Positions 53,815 to 61,073 of a DNA stretch of 64,000 nt are shown piece after piece. The notes beneath the pieces are model-generated. The model saw only the letters and a list, made by a program, of their open reading frames with translations, was not told the origin of the DNA and did not search any database. How positions within the stretch are numbered: position 1 is the first letter of the stretch; every line of letters starts with the position of its first letter. Origin of the DNA: Bacteroidia bacterium. GTDB taxonomy: Bacteria > Bacteroidota > Bacteroidia > Palsa-965. Made by a program: the position numbers and the translations under genes. The stretch lies in assembly GCA_025454955.1 (NCBI GenBank), contig JALONL010000009.1, positions 1 to 64,000 on the forward strand, read 5' to 3'.

Positions 53815-53938
53815 AAACCCGAAATCTCTTCGTTGGGTTCGTTACGAAAATCCTCATTTGTCCAGATGATGCTATCTGGACAAACTCCGGTTTTCGTTCC
53901 TTCACCCGCCTCAATCTTTCGGGTTTTTAGTGATGTTC
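53803..53938. repeat. 136-bp palindromic element overlapping a stop codon
   Basis: Perfect 22-bp terminal inverted repeats (53803-53824 and 53917-53938; arm contains CACTAAAAACCCGAAA) enclose a second perfect 10-bp inverted repeat TTGTCCAGAT / ATCTGGACAA at 53858-53883, with CGAAAA/TTTTCG arms between. The whole forms a nested hairpin. The left arm contains the stop codon of the upstream gene (53812-53814), so the element also defines that protein's C-terminus. Confidence 0.85.
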
Positions 53939-54030
53939 GCATTGTCGCTAAAACCTTCTGAAAAATTAACATAAAGGTGCTGCGTGCGGCACCTTTTTTT
54001 ATTGTTGCCGCAGTTACCTTTGCGCCATAT

Positions 54031-54504
54031 ATGGCCATAGAAATTGAACGCAAATTCCTGCTGAACAACAACAACTGGCAGCAGCATCACGACCTCACGG
54101 TTACACACATTCGCCAAGGCTATCTCATAAGCGATTCCGTGCGTACCGTGCGTGTGCGCTGGCGAAACGGCAAAGGTTTCCTCACGGTAAAAGGCAAACC
54201 GCAGCCCGGCAGCATTGCCCGCGCCGAATACGAATACGAAATACCCGGCCCCGAAGCCGAAGCCCTGCTCCTGCTCTGCCAGCCCCCGCTCATCGAAAAA
54301 AAACGCTGGCTGCTGCCCGCCGGTGAGCATACGTGGGAAATAGATGTGTTTGAAGGCGAAAACGCCGGTCTCACCGTAGCCGAAATTGAACTCGCCGGCG
54401 AAAACGACCAATTCGAAAAACCCGAATGGCTTGGCGAAGAAGTTACCCACGACGGACGTTATTCAAACGCCGCACTAAGCCGCAAGCCTTATTCACAATG
54501 GTAA
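54031..54504 (+). CDS. CYTH domain protein (triphosphate tunnel metalloenzyme)
   Basis: This 157-aa cytoplasmic enzyme starts at ATG 54031. The hallmark E4-I-E6-R-K8 (ExExK) begins the tunnel barrel, followed by basic strands (V-R-V-R-W-R; K-G-K-P; E-Y-E-Y-E-I; K-K-R-W; E-I-D-V-F-E-G). CYTH proteins hydrolyse inorganic triphosphate or form cyclic nucleotides; short bacterial ones are usually triphosphatases. A TACCTTTG element at 54015-54022 may be the -7 box of a nearly leaderless transcript. The tautomerase gene follows 10 bp later. Confidence 0.92.
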   Translation: MAIEIERKFLLNNNNWQQHHDLTVTHIRQGYLISDSVRTVRVRWRNGKGFLTVKGKPQPGSIARAEYEYEIPGPEAEALLLLCQPPLIEKKRWLLPAGEHTWEIDVFEGENAGLTVAEIELAGENDQFEKPEWLGEEVTHDGRYSNAALSRKPYSQW

Positions 54505-54514
54505 ACACACCGCC

Positions 54515-54718
54515 ATGCCTTACGTAAACATTCAGATCACCAAAGGAGCCACACGCGAACAAAAAGCCGAGCTGGTGCGCGATGTCACACAATCGCTGCA
54601 ACGTGTGCTGGGCAAAAAGCCCGAACACACCCACGTAGTTATTCAGGAAATTGACGACCAAAACTGGGGCTTTGCCGGAATGCTCACCGACGAATGGCGC
54701 AGTAAACAGCAGCAGTAA
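54515..54718 (+). CDS. 4-oxalocrotonate tautomerase-like protein
   Basis: This 67-aa protein has Pro directly after the initiator Met (M-P-Y-V-N-I-Q-I), the catalytic base of tautomerase-superfamily enzymes once Met is removed, and the family's ~60-residue length with the helix E-Q-K-A-E-L-V-R-D-V-T. Hexamers of such subunits isomerise dienols; the physiological substrate is unknown here. It is in a likely operon with the CYTH gene. Confidence 0.93.
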   Translation: MPYVNIQITKGATREQKAELVRDVTQSLQRVLGKKPEHTHVVIQEIDDQNWGFAGMLTDEWRSKQQQ

Positions 54719-54871
54719 CTGTTCAATCATTACTCCTGCAAACGAGACTGGCGATAAACAAAACTATACCTGACAGCAGCGGTGATAAAATAATGGAACA
54801 ACTTACACACTAGTGAACGAAGTTGAAGCAAAACCATTATTTTTGCTACTCATAAACCAACAAGACAAACC

Positions 54872-55426
54872 GTGTATTCATCACGCACCATATTTATCAT
54901 CCTCGCCATACTGGTTGGCGCACTTACCCGCTTAATTCCTCATGCTCCCAATTTCACAGCCATTGGCGCTTTGGCGCTGTTTGGCGGCGCATACCTGAGC
55001 AGCCGCTGGCTTGCCGTGGCAGTGCCTGTGCTGGCTGTATTTCTGAGCGATATGGTAATTAACAATACCATTTACGCCCAGCCCGGCCAGTTTGTGTGGA
55101 TGTACGAAGGTGCGTGGTTGGTGTATGTTTCTACCGCACTTTGCGCTGTACTTGGTATGATTATGCTTCGCACGGTAAATACCGGCAAGGTGGTTTCTGC
55201 CTCGGTGCTTTCGGCGGTGCTTTTTTATGCACTCACCAACTTTGGCGCGTGGGCAGGTTCCACCATGTATGCGCAAACCATCGACGGACTTGCTGCCAGC
55301 TACATTGCTGCGCTTCCTTTCCTCGGCTGGACAGTGCTTGGCAACCTGTTTTTTGGCGGCATTCTTTTCGGCGGGTTTGAACTGGCCGGTCGTCGTTTCC
55401 CGAAACTGGCGCTGCGTAAGGCGTAA
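54872..55426 (+). CDS. DUF6580-like membrane transport protein
   Basis: This 184-aa integral membrane protein has about five helices. It starts at GTG 54872 (M-Y-S-S-R-T-I-F-I), as no ATG precedes the first helix. R-L-I-P-H-A-P-N-F-T-A-I-G-A-L-A-L-F-G-G is characteristic of the DUF6580 family, which resembles ECF-transporter substrate-binding subunits. The substrate is unknown; vitamin or metal precursors are plausible by family analogy. No riboswitch was recognised upstream. A strong terminator follows. Confidence 0.85.
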   Translation: MYSSRTIFIILAILVGALTRLIPHAPNFTAIGALALFGGAYLSSRWLAVAVPVLAVFLSDMVINNTIYAQPGQFVWMYEGAWLVYVSTALCAVLGMIMLRTVNTGKVVSASVLSAVLFYALTNFGAWAGSTMYAQTIDGLAASYIAALPFLGWTVLGNLFFGGILFGGFELAGRRFPKLALRKA

Positions 55427-55444
55427 ACGATATTCTATTTGTTA

Positions 55445-55478
55445 AACGGCCTGCATTGGTGTGCAGGCCGTTTTTTAT
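55445..55478 (+). terminator. Rho-independent terminator
   Basis: A perfect 11-bp stem (AACGGCCTGCA / TGCAGGCCGTT) with a 6-nt loop is followed by TTTTATTT, 18 bp after the DUF6580 gene. Confidence 0.88.
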
Positions 55479-55499
55479 TTACTGGTTTTGAATACGATC

Positions 55500-56000
55500 T
55501 TACTGCTGGGGCGGTGCATATTTCACAAAGTCAATGCCTACACCGTTTGGATCGGCAAGGGCAAAGTGGCGGTCGCCCCAGGGTTCATCGCGCAGCGGGA
55601 AAAGCGGAGTGAGGCCGCGTTGCTGCAGTGTCTGGTAAAGTGAATCCACGTCTTCCACTTCAATGGTTAAATAAACTCCCTGGCCCTGAAAGGCCGGTTT
55701 AAACACCGGTTGCTGCGAAGGATGATCGGGCAGCAGAAAACTTATTTCGGCAGTATGCCCGGGCGTGTGCAGGAGCAGGTAAAAATCGTTTTCGAACGAT
55801 ACTCCGAAACCTAATTTATTGCAGTAAAAATCTTTGGTTTCGGTCAATTTTGTGGTGATGATTCCGGCGTTGAGTTTCATGGCTTTTTTTTTGAGTGAGT
55901 TTTTTACAGAGTTTTCCGCCGTGCGGCTTTCGGGCGCGGTGCATTTTATACACATACTGGCCAGAATAATTACTCCGATAAATTTGATGGATGGTTTCAT
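55500..56000 (-). CDS. VOC-family protein with lipoprotein-type N-terminus
   Basis: The VOC (glyoxalase/dioxygenase-fold) domain covers ~120 residues with K-L-N-A-G-I-I-T-T-K-L, F-Y-C-N-K-L-G-F and F-A-L-A-D-P-N-G-V-G-I-D-F. The start at ATG 56000 adds ~40 residues that read as a lipoprotein signal peptide (M-K-P-S-I-K-F-I-G-V-I-I-L-A-S-M-C) and linker. If translation began at ATG 55880 the protein would be a plain 126-aa cytosolic VOC protein. I prefer the longer form because the upstream codons look like a real signal peptide. Confidence 0.8.
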   Translation of the reverse strand: MKPSIKFIGVIILASMCIKCTAPESRTAENSVKNSLKKKAMKLNAGIITTKLTETKDFYCNKLGFGVSFENDFYLLLHTPGHTAEISFLLPDHPSQQPVFKPAFQGQGVYLTIEVEDVDSLYQTLQQRGLTPLFPLRDEPWGDRHFALADPNGVGIDFVKYAPPQQ

Positions 56001-56062
56001 GCCGCAAAGTTGCTGCACGCACCGGCCGGTTTCTTGTAAAAAACGGACAAAATGTGTTTCGC

Positions 56063-56860
56063 TTACCCTGCTGCCTGCGCGGGTGTGAGTCCGTAGAATG
56101 TTTTGAACTCACGGATAAAATGCGCCTGATCGAAATAACCGCTGTCGAAGTAAAGCGTATTCCGTCGCAGTGCCGAAAGCGAGTTCAGATTGCCCAACAG
56201 ATTCTGGAAACGCACTACTTTACTGAATGTTTTGGGCGATGCACCAATGTAGTGATGAAACATTCGCCGCAACTGCCTGGGCGAAATGCCGGTTTGTATT
56301 TCTTCCTCAATAGTCATGTTTCCGCCATGTGCAAAAATTAATTGCAATGCATTGCCGAAACGATTGTCGTATCTGATTGACTTACTGTTCAGGAAATCAA
56401 GCAAAGCCTTATCTGCATTTTCGGCAAAGGATTCATGCTGTTCAGTGGCACACACAAGACGGCGATAAAGTTGCGGATGCACTTGCTCAAGTAAAACGCT
56501 ATGCCCCGCCACTTCGGAAGCCGGAATGCCGGTGAGTTGTGCAAACGCCCCGGGAAAAAAACGAATACCGAAATACTGAAATTCCCTGCCCACCGAAAAT
56601 AATGCAGAAGAAGCCGAAAAACCCGAAACCCCTATTTCACAAGGATTACCTGCCTCAAAATACACATCGGTGCATCCATCGGCAGCTACGCGATAAAGAT
56701 AGTCTTCGCTGAGTTTGTGACGGGTTTTTAACTGCCAGTAGCAATATACAAACTTGTTGAGCAACAAATCAGGCAGCACCTCGGCATAACTTACATTGGC
56801 CGATACCGCATTTACCGATGGCTGAACCGGCTTGTAATTGTAGCTCAATGCTGTGCTCAT
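56063..56860 (-). CDS. AraC family transcriptional regulator
   Basis: This 265-aa regulator has an N-terminal DUF6597-like sensor region (~10-150) and a C-terminal AraC-type double helix-turn-helix (~160-260) with I-S-P-R-Q-L-R-R-M-F-H-H-Y-I-G and G-Y-F-D-Q-A-H-F-I-R-E-F-K. It lies 62 bp upstream of the VOC gene on the same strand and is likely to regulate it. Inducer unknown. Confidence 0.92.
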   Translation of the reverse strand: MSTALSYNYKPVQPSVNAVSANVSYAEVLPDLLLNKFVYCYWQLKTRHKLSEDYLYRVAADGCTDVYFEAGNPCEIGVSGFSASSALFSVGREFQYFGIRFFPGAFAQLTGIPASEVAGHSVLLEQVHPQLYRRLVCATEQHESFAENADKALLDFLNSKSIRYDNRFGNALQLIFAHGGNMTIEEEIQTGISPRQLRRMFHHYIGASPKTFSKVVRFQNLLGNLNSLSALRRNTLYFDSGYFDQAHFIREFKTFYGLTPAQAAG

Positions 56861-56956
56861 ACTCTATAAAGGTACACGTTATTGAGTGGAACCGGCCTTC
56901 CTCCTTTCTTATTAATCCAAGTTAAATTCCCGGCAGGTATTTTTTTGAAAAAAACC

Positions 56957-56983
56957 AATATTTATTGTTTATCAATAAATATT
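56957..56983. promoter_or_regulatory. Operator-like inverted repeat for the DUF2975-XRE operon
   Basis: A perfect 11-bp inverted repeat AATATTTATTG / CAATAAATATT has a 5-bp spacer. It overlaps the -33 box of the promoter below. The XRE protein encoded by the second gene of the operon is the likely binder. Confidence 0.75.
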
Positions 56984-56994
56984 TATTACTTTTG
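56965..56994 (+). promoter_or_regulatory. Promoter of the DUF2975-XRE operon
   Basis: TTG at 56965-56967, a 19-bp spacer and TACTTTTG at 56987-56994 match the Bacteroidota consensus TTG-N19-TAnnTTTG exactly. The start codon is at 57017. Confidence 0.75.
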
Positions 56995-57016
56995 CCTCAT
57001 ATCAACCTGGTTTACC

Positions 57017-57553
57017 ATGTCTTCAAAAAGCAACCTGATTCTCAAAATCCTGAAATTTGTCATCTGGATCATTTTTATAGGTTTATGTGTGCAAACCGGC
57101 ACCCTGCTGTTCAACTATATATACAGCCTGTTCAATCCGATAGCCACACATAATCTTCACCTCGGTCTTAATCTTTCTGCGTTGTATAATGCTTCACCGG
57201 CTTTGTACTCGCTGCTTTTTCTGTTCATTATTGCTGTTTCAGCAGCTAAATCATTTACGTTTTATCTGCTGATTGTATTGTTTAAAAAGCTCAATCTTTC
57301 CAGTCCTTTCAGTCCGGAAGTATCGCAGGGCATAATGCGGATAAGTTTCTCGGTGCTCTCGGTTGGTTTGCTGGGATTAATGACTCACATTATCAGCAAA
57401 ATATGCATACGCAGGAATATTGAGCTTGCCACATCCGGCACCTACTGGAACGATTATACTGCCTATCTCCTGTTGGCTGCCGTAGTGTTTTTAATTGCAG
57501 GAATATTCAGAAAAGGAATTGAACTGCAGCATGAAAATGATTTAACAATATAG
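57017..57553 (+). CDS. DUF2975 membrane protein
   Basis: This 178-aa protein starts at ATG 57017 and has four membrane helices (near 10-30, 55-80, 105-125 and 145-165), with a polar C-terminal tail (R-K-G-I-E-L-Q-H-E-N-D-L). DUF2975 proteins are nearly always encoded with a small XRE regulator, as here, 2 bp downstream. Their role is unknown; membrane sensing for the regulator is the usual suggestion. Confidence 0.88.
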   Translation: MSSKSNLILKILKFVIWIIFIGLCVQTGTLLFNYIYSLFNPIATHNLHLGLNLSALYNASPALYSLLFLFIIAVSAAKSFTFYLLIVLFKKLNLSSPFSPEVSQGIMRISFSVLSVGLLGLMTHIISKICIRRNIELATSGTYWNDYTAYLLLAAVVFLIAGIFRKGIELQHENDLTI

Positions 57554-57555
57554 CA

Positions 57556-57768
57556 ATGCCGATAATCGTAAATCTCGACGTAATGATGGCAAAGCGTAAA
57601 ATGTCATTAAACGAATTGTCGGAAAAAGTGGATCTGACACTGTCAAACCTTTCCATTTTGAAAACCGGAAAAGCCAAAGCAATACGGTTTTCGACACTTG
57701 AAGCATTGTGCAAAGCTCTCGACTGTCAACCGGCTGATTTGCTGGAGTACAGGCCTGACCGCGAATAA
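57556..57768 (+). CDS. XRE-family helix-turn-helix regulator (YozG-like)
   Basis: This 70-aa DNA-binding protein is a single Cro/C1-type helix-turn-helix (M-A-K-R-K-M-S-L-N-E-L-S-E-K-V-D-L-T-L-S-N and R-F-S-T-L-E-A-L-C-K-A-L-D-C-Q-P-A-D-L-L-E-Y). It is translationally coupled with the DUF2975 gene and likely binds the inverted repeat at 56957-56983. Confidence 0.94.
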   Translation: MPIIVNLDVMMAKRKMSLNELSEKVDLTLSNLSILKTGKAKAIRFSTLEALCKALDCQPADLLEYRPDRE

Positions 57769-57866
57769 CTCAACCGGCTTTTACACACTAAAATACCTTA
57801 TCCGTCAACAGTAATTTTCTGACGGACGGCCATTCTATTGTCATAATCAAACCAAAACCGATCAGT

Positions 57867-58550
57867 ATGAAAAACCTGACACACCCTTACTTTGCCTTTA
57901 CTCTGGCAGTGGCAGCCATGTTTGCCGTATCATGTTCCAATCCGGTTTCTGCACCAAACAATGGAGCAAATAATGCAGAAACTAACGCCCCTGAAACGGT
58001 TGGCGATACTACAAAGAAAAACATCGTACAAACGTCCCCGCCCGAATCTTTACCCAGACTCAACACCAAACCGGTTCAGTCAAAGCCTGTTCAAAAACCC
58101 GCGGTCGATTTGCATACGGCAGTTATTTCGGACAATATCGACGCAGTGAAACAACATATTAAAGCCGGATCTGAGTTAAATGGCAAAGATCCTGTGGGCG
58201 GCAGCACGCCTTTAATAACCGCAGCACTGTTTGGCAAAACAGAAATTGCCAGGCTGCTCATTGATGCCGGCGCCGATCTGAATGCGCGAAACAACGATGG
58301 TTCGACAGCCCTGTTTACCGCCGCATTTTTTTGCCGCACCGAAATTGTAAAAAATCTTCTCGACCGCAATGCCGATAAATCTATCCGCAACAAATACGGG
58401 CAAACTGCATTCGAAGCCATGCAAATTCCATTCGACCAGGTAAAACCTGTGTACGACATGCTTGGCAATGCACTGGCGCCGATGGGTCTTACAATAGACT
58501 ATACTCATATCGAACAAACCCGGCCGCTTATTGCCGAAATGCTAAAATAA
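57867..58550 (+). CDS. Ankyrin-repeat lipoprotein
   Basis: This 227-aa lipoprotein has an N-terminal signal ending in A-V-S-C-S (lipobox V-S-C at ~residue 23), a Pro/Thr/Lys-rich linker to ~80, then about three ankyrin repeats (~80-185): G-S-T-P-L-I-T-A-A-L-F-G-K-T-E-I-A-R-L-L, G-S-T-A-L-F-T-A-A-F-F. It probably binds a partner in the periplasm. The acyltransferase gene starts 6 bp later. Confidence 0.9.
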   Translation: MKNLTHPYFAFTLAVAAMFAVSCSNPVSAPNNGANNAETNAPETVGDTTKKNIVQTSPPESLPRLNTKPVQSKPVQKPAVDLHTAVISDNIDAVKQHIKAGSELNGKDPVGGSTPLITAALFGKTEIARLLIDAGADLNARNNDGSTALFTAAFFCRTEIVKNLLDRNADKSIRNKYGQTAFEAMQIPFDQVKPVYDMLGNALAPMGLTIDYTHIEQTRPLIAEMLK

Positions 58551-58556
58551 TGTACC

Positions 58557-59603
58557 ATGCAGAAAAGGCAGTATGATATTGATACATTGCGGGTATGTGC
58601 AATTGGCCTGCTACTCGTTTACCATACGGCTGTGGTGTTTCAGCCGTGGGGAAGATACATTGGTTTTATTACCAGCGATTTGCCGTGGCAGGAAATATGG
58701 CAACCCATGTCGGCAATTAATATCTGGCGCATTCCTGTTTTGTTCTTCATTTCCGGAATGGCACTATTTTTTTCCCAACAAAACACAGGGTGGAAAGAAT
58801 TATTGATTGAAAAAAGTAAACGCCTCATAATTCCCTTTCTTACCGGAATGGCAATTGCAGTACCGGGCTATATTTATCTCTTGCAGTTTTATAACGGGTG
58901 GCCACTCACGTATCACACTCACGCATCGCATTTGTGGTTTTTGGGTGTTGTGTTTCTCTGCTTTCTGCTTTCCTTTCCACTTTTTCTGTTGCTCAACAAA
59001 CATCGCAATCATGCGGTGGTGTTATTGCTTATGCGTTATATATCGTCGCCGTTGATTCTGCCGGTAGTGGTGATGTCTTTTGTTCTTGAGTCAGTTCTGG
59101 TAAAGCCAATGCTTTTTGAACTTTATGCCAATACCAGTCATGGATTCTTTCTGGGCTTGCTTGGTATGATCTGGGGCTACCTTTTTGCCATGGCGGGAGA
59201 TGGTTTCCGTGCAATGCTTTCGGGTTACCGATGGATTCTGCTTCCTGCTGCAGTACTTATTTATTCATGCCGGATTTGGCTTGATTACCGGTGGCCGATA
59301 ACGATTATGAAGCCTGTGGAATCCTGTTTATGGGTGTTTACCCTGTTTGCTTTTTCCTTCCGTTATTTGAATGTGCCCAACAGATTTGTACAGTACCTGA
59401 GCAAAGCCATTTACCCGGTTTACATTGTTCACCTGTTTTTTCTCGGAGCGGCTTGTTTGCTTGTACTTCCAATGGATATCAGCAATCCGCTGAAATACTT
59501 GCTGCTGCTGACTCTTTCCGCAGCAGGAAGTTTGGGATTTTATGAATTTGCAGTCAAACGGATTAATGTCCTCAGGTTTCTGTTTGGATTGAGAGGCCGG
59601 TAA
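58557..59603 (+). CDS. Acyltransferase family 3 membrane protein
   Basis: This 348-aa integral membrane enzyme has about ten helices. The N-terminal Y-D-I-D-T-L-R-V-C-A-I-G-L-L-L-V-Y-H-T-A carries the conserved R and H of the acyltransferase-3 (OafB/WecH-like) family; H-A-S-H-L-W-F-L-G-V near 120 is the second conserved segment. These enzymes O-acylate sugars of surface polysaccharides or other envelope molecules. The acceptor is unknown. It is probably cotranscribed with the ankyrin lipoprotein. Confidence 0.93.
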   Translation: MQKRQYDIDTLRVCAIGLLLVYHTAVVFQPWGRYIGFITSDLPWQEIWQPMSAINIWRIPVLFFISGMALFFSQQNTGWKELLIEKSKRLIIPFLTGMAIAVPGYIYLLQFYNGWPLTYHTHASHLWFLGVVFLCFLLSFPLFLLLNKHRNHAVVLLLMRYISSPLILPVVVMSFVLESVLVKPMLFELYANTSHGFFLGLLGMIWGYLFAMAGDGFRAMLSGYRWILLPAAVLIYSCRIWLDYRWPITIMKPVESCLWVFTLFAFSFRYLNVPNRFVQYLSKAIYPVYIVHLFFLGAACLLVLPMDISNPLKYLLLLTLSAAGSLGFYEFAVKRINVLRFLFGLRGR

Positions 59604-59725
59604 AGAAATGTTTGGGAATTTGTGATGAGCGAAACGAAATGTTTTTTGCAATCTGTATCTGGAAGATCAGGGATGATTTTATCAGGAAAATGAATCATCA
59701 CAAAACCGAAAGCCATAAATCACGC

Positions 59726-60619
59726 TCAGAAACGTTTCAACTGACTGCGCTCAAATTTCCACTCGGGTGTGTTCAGCTCATCGCCAAAATTGAGACTGTA
59801 CCACGGGTTTCCCTCGTCTTCGGCAGGATTGTGCAGCACCTGAATATTCTGTGCGGGCATGTAACTTTGCAGCAGGAGAAATATTTTTTCGCCTGCTTCA
59901 TTCTCAGCCATATCGGCCACAATGCAGGCATGTCCGGGCGATCCGCCTTTTATAAATACATCGCCAATCTGCATTTGTGCGGCAGGCACGGCTTTCATTT
60001 CGCGGCTCAACGAGAGTGTGCCGGCATACATGAACACATCATTCATGTAGCGGCGAAATGCAGTGTACTCGCCCACTGTGGCTTTGGGGCCGTTTTGCAG
60101 GCGTTTGCCTTTTTTGCGCGTATCAATGCGTTCGCCTTTGCACCACGACAGATAATCGCAGCGGTCGCCGCTGGTGAAGTTGAAGGCAATTTCGGCGTAG
60201 CGTTTTTGCGCGAAAAGGTATTCGGCTCGAAGACGCATCACGGCATCGGCGCATTGCTGGAGGTCGGCTTTGCCGGGGTCTATGTTTATTACGGCCACAT
60301 GCGCCTGTTGATTGCGTTTGGGCTGGCCGTTGTGGAGTTTTACGGGTGTTCCGGGCGGTAGTAGCGGCAAATGCCGCAGCCAGATGGCGAAGGTGTTGCT
60401 GTCGGCTTTTATGCGTTTGTAGCCTTGCGGGAGATGGAAGCGGGTGCAGATTGTGGCGGTGGTGGTGTCGGCTCCGGGCCAGGAGTAGGTTTGTTTGGGG
60501 TCGTTGGGGAGGGTGTCGGGGATTGGGAGGTGAGATGCTTGGGACGGGGTGTAGGGTGGGTTGGCGCAGGTGAGGGTGAGGAGGGCGAGGAGGGCGGTGG
60601 CTGGGAGGAGGAGTTTCAT
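59726..60619 (-). CDS. DUF4846 domain-containing protein
   Basis: This 297-aa protein has a signal peptide (M-K-L-L-L-P-A-T-A-L-L-A-L-L-T-L-T-C) whose Cys18 could make it a lipoprotein. The body matches DUF4846: F-H-L-P-Q-G-Y-K-R-I, F-A-I-W-L-R-H-L-P-L, D-L-Q-Q-C-A-D-A-V-M-R-L-R-A-E-Y and G-D-V-F-I-K-G-G-S-P-G-H-A-C-I-V. The enzymatic role, if any, is unknown. Its promoter must lie in or near the minisatellite region. Confidence 0.92.
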   Translation of the reverse strand: MKLLLPATALLALLTLTCANPPYTPSQASHLPIPDTLPNDPKQTYSWPGADTTTATICTRFHLPQGYKRIKADSNTFAIWLRHLPLLPPGTPVKLHNGQPKRNQQAHVAVINIDPGKADLQQCADAVMRLRAEYLFAQKRYAEIAFNFTSGDRCDYLSWCKGERIDTRKKGKRLQNGPKATVGEYTAFRRYMNDVFMYAGTLSLSREMKAVPAAQMQIGDVFIKGGSPGHACIVADMAENEAGEKIFLLLQSYMPAQNIQVLHNPAEDEGNPWYSLNFGDELNTPEWKFERSQLKRF

Positions 60620-60640
60620 GTGTGGCTGGGTATTTTACAT

Positions 60641-60763
60641 GGGTGCGATGACTCGTAGCCTTGCGGGGATCTTTTATGTGTATGTGTTTTGTGTATGCGT
60701 TGCCTGTATGCATTGTACACGGGTGCGATGCCTCGCACCCTTACGGGAATCTTTTATGTGTAT
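60641..60763 (+). repeat. 80-bp-spaced direct repeats beside the minisatellite
   Basis: GGGTGCGATG...CTTTTATGTGTAT occurs at 60641-60683 and 60721-60763 with a few substitutions. The second copy's end is the first unit of the 13-bp minisatellite. GGGTGCGATGCCTCGCACCC at 60721-60740 is itself a hairpin. Confidence 0.8.
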
Positions 60764-61073
60764 CCTATGTGTGTATCCTATATGTGTATCCTATGTGTGT
60801 ATCCTATATGTGTATGCTATATGTGTATGCTATATGTGTATGCTATATGTGTATGCTATATGTGTATGCTATATGTGTATGCTATATGTGTATGCTATAT
60901 GTGTATCCTATGTGTGTATCCTATATGTGTATCCTATATGTGTATCCTATATGTGTTGCTATATGTGTATGCTATATGTGTATGCTATATGTGTATGCTA
61001 TATGTGTATCCTATATGTGTATCCTATGTGTGTATCCTATGTGTGTATCCTATGTGTGTATCCTATATGTGTA
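60753..61073. repeat. 13-bp minisatellite (about 25 units)
   Basis: Tandem units of TATATGTGTATGC and variants (TCC for TGC, TATGTGTG) span 321 bp, with one 12-bp unit near 60950. The unit has no stop in any frame, which makes long ORFs appear in all plus-strand frames, but there is no gene. The array stops at the stop codon (61074-61076) of the long repeat protein on the minus strand and lies upstream of the DUF4846 gene. Confidence 0.95.

Noticed and set aside
54719..54871. Riboswitch upstream of the DUF6580 gene
   Set aside because: I looked for a cobalamin-type leader because of the family, but no conserved box or suitable stem pattern is visible in 150 bp.
57803..57828. Hairpin TCCGTCA / TGACGGA after the XRE gene
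   Set aside because: Only a 7-bp stem with a long loop and no T-tract; too weak to call a terminator.
60753..61073. Possible CRISPR array
   Set aside because: Units are contiguous 13-mers with no unique spacers and no cas genes nearby.
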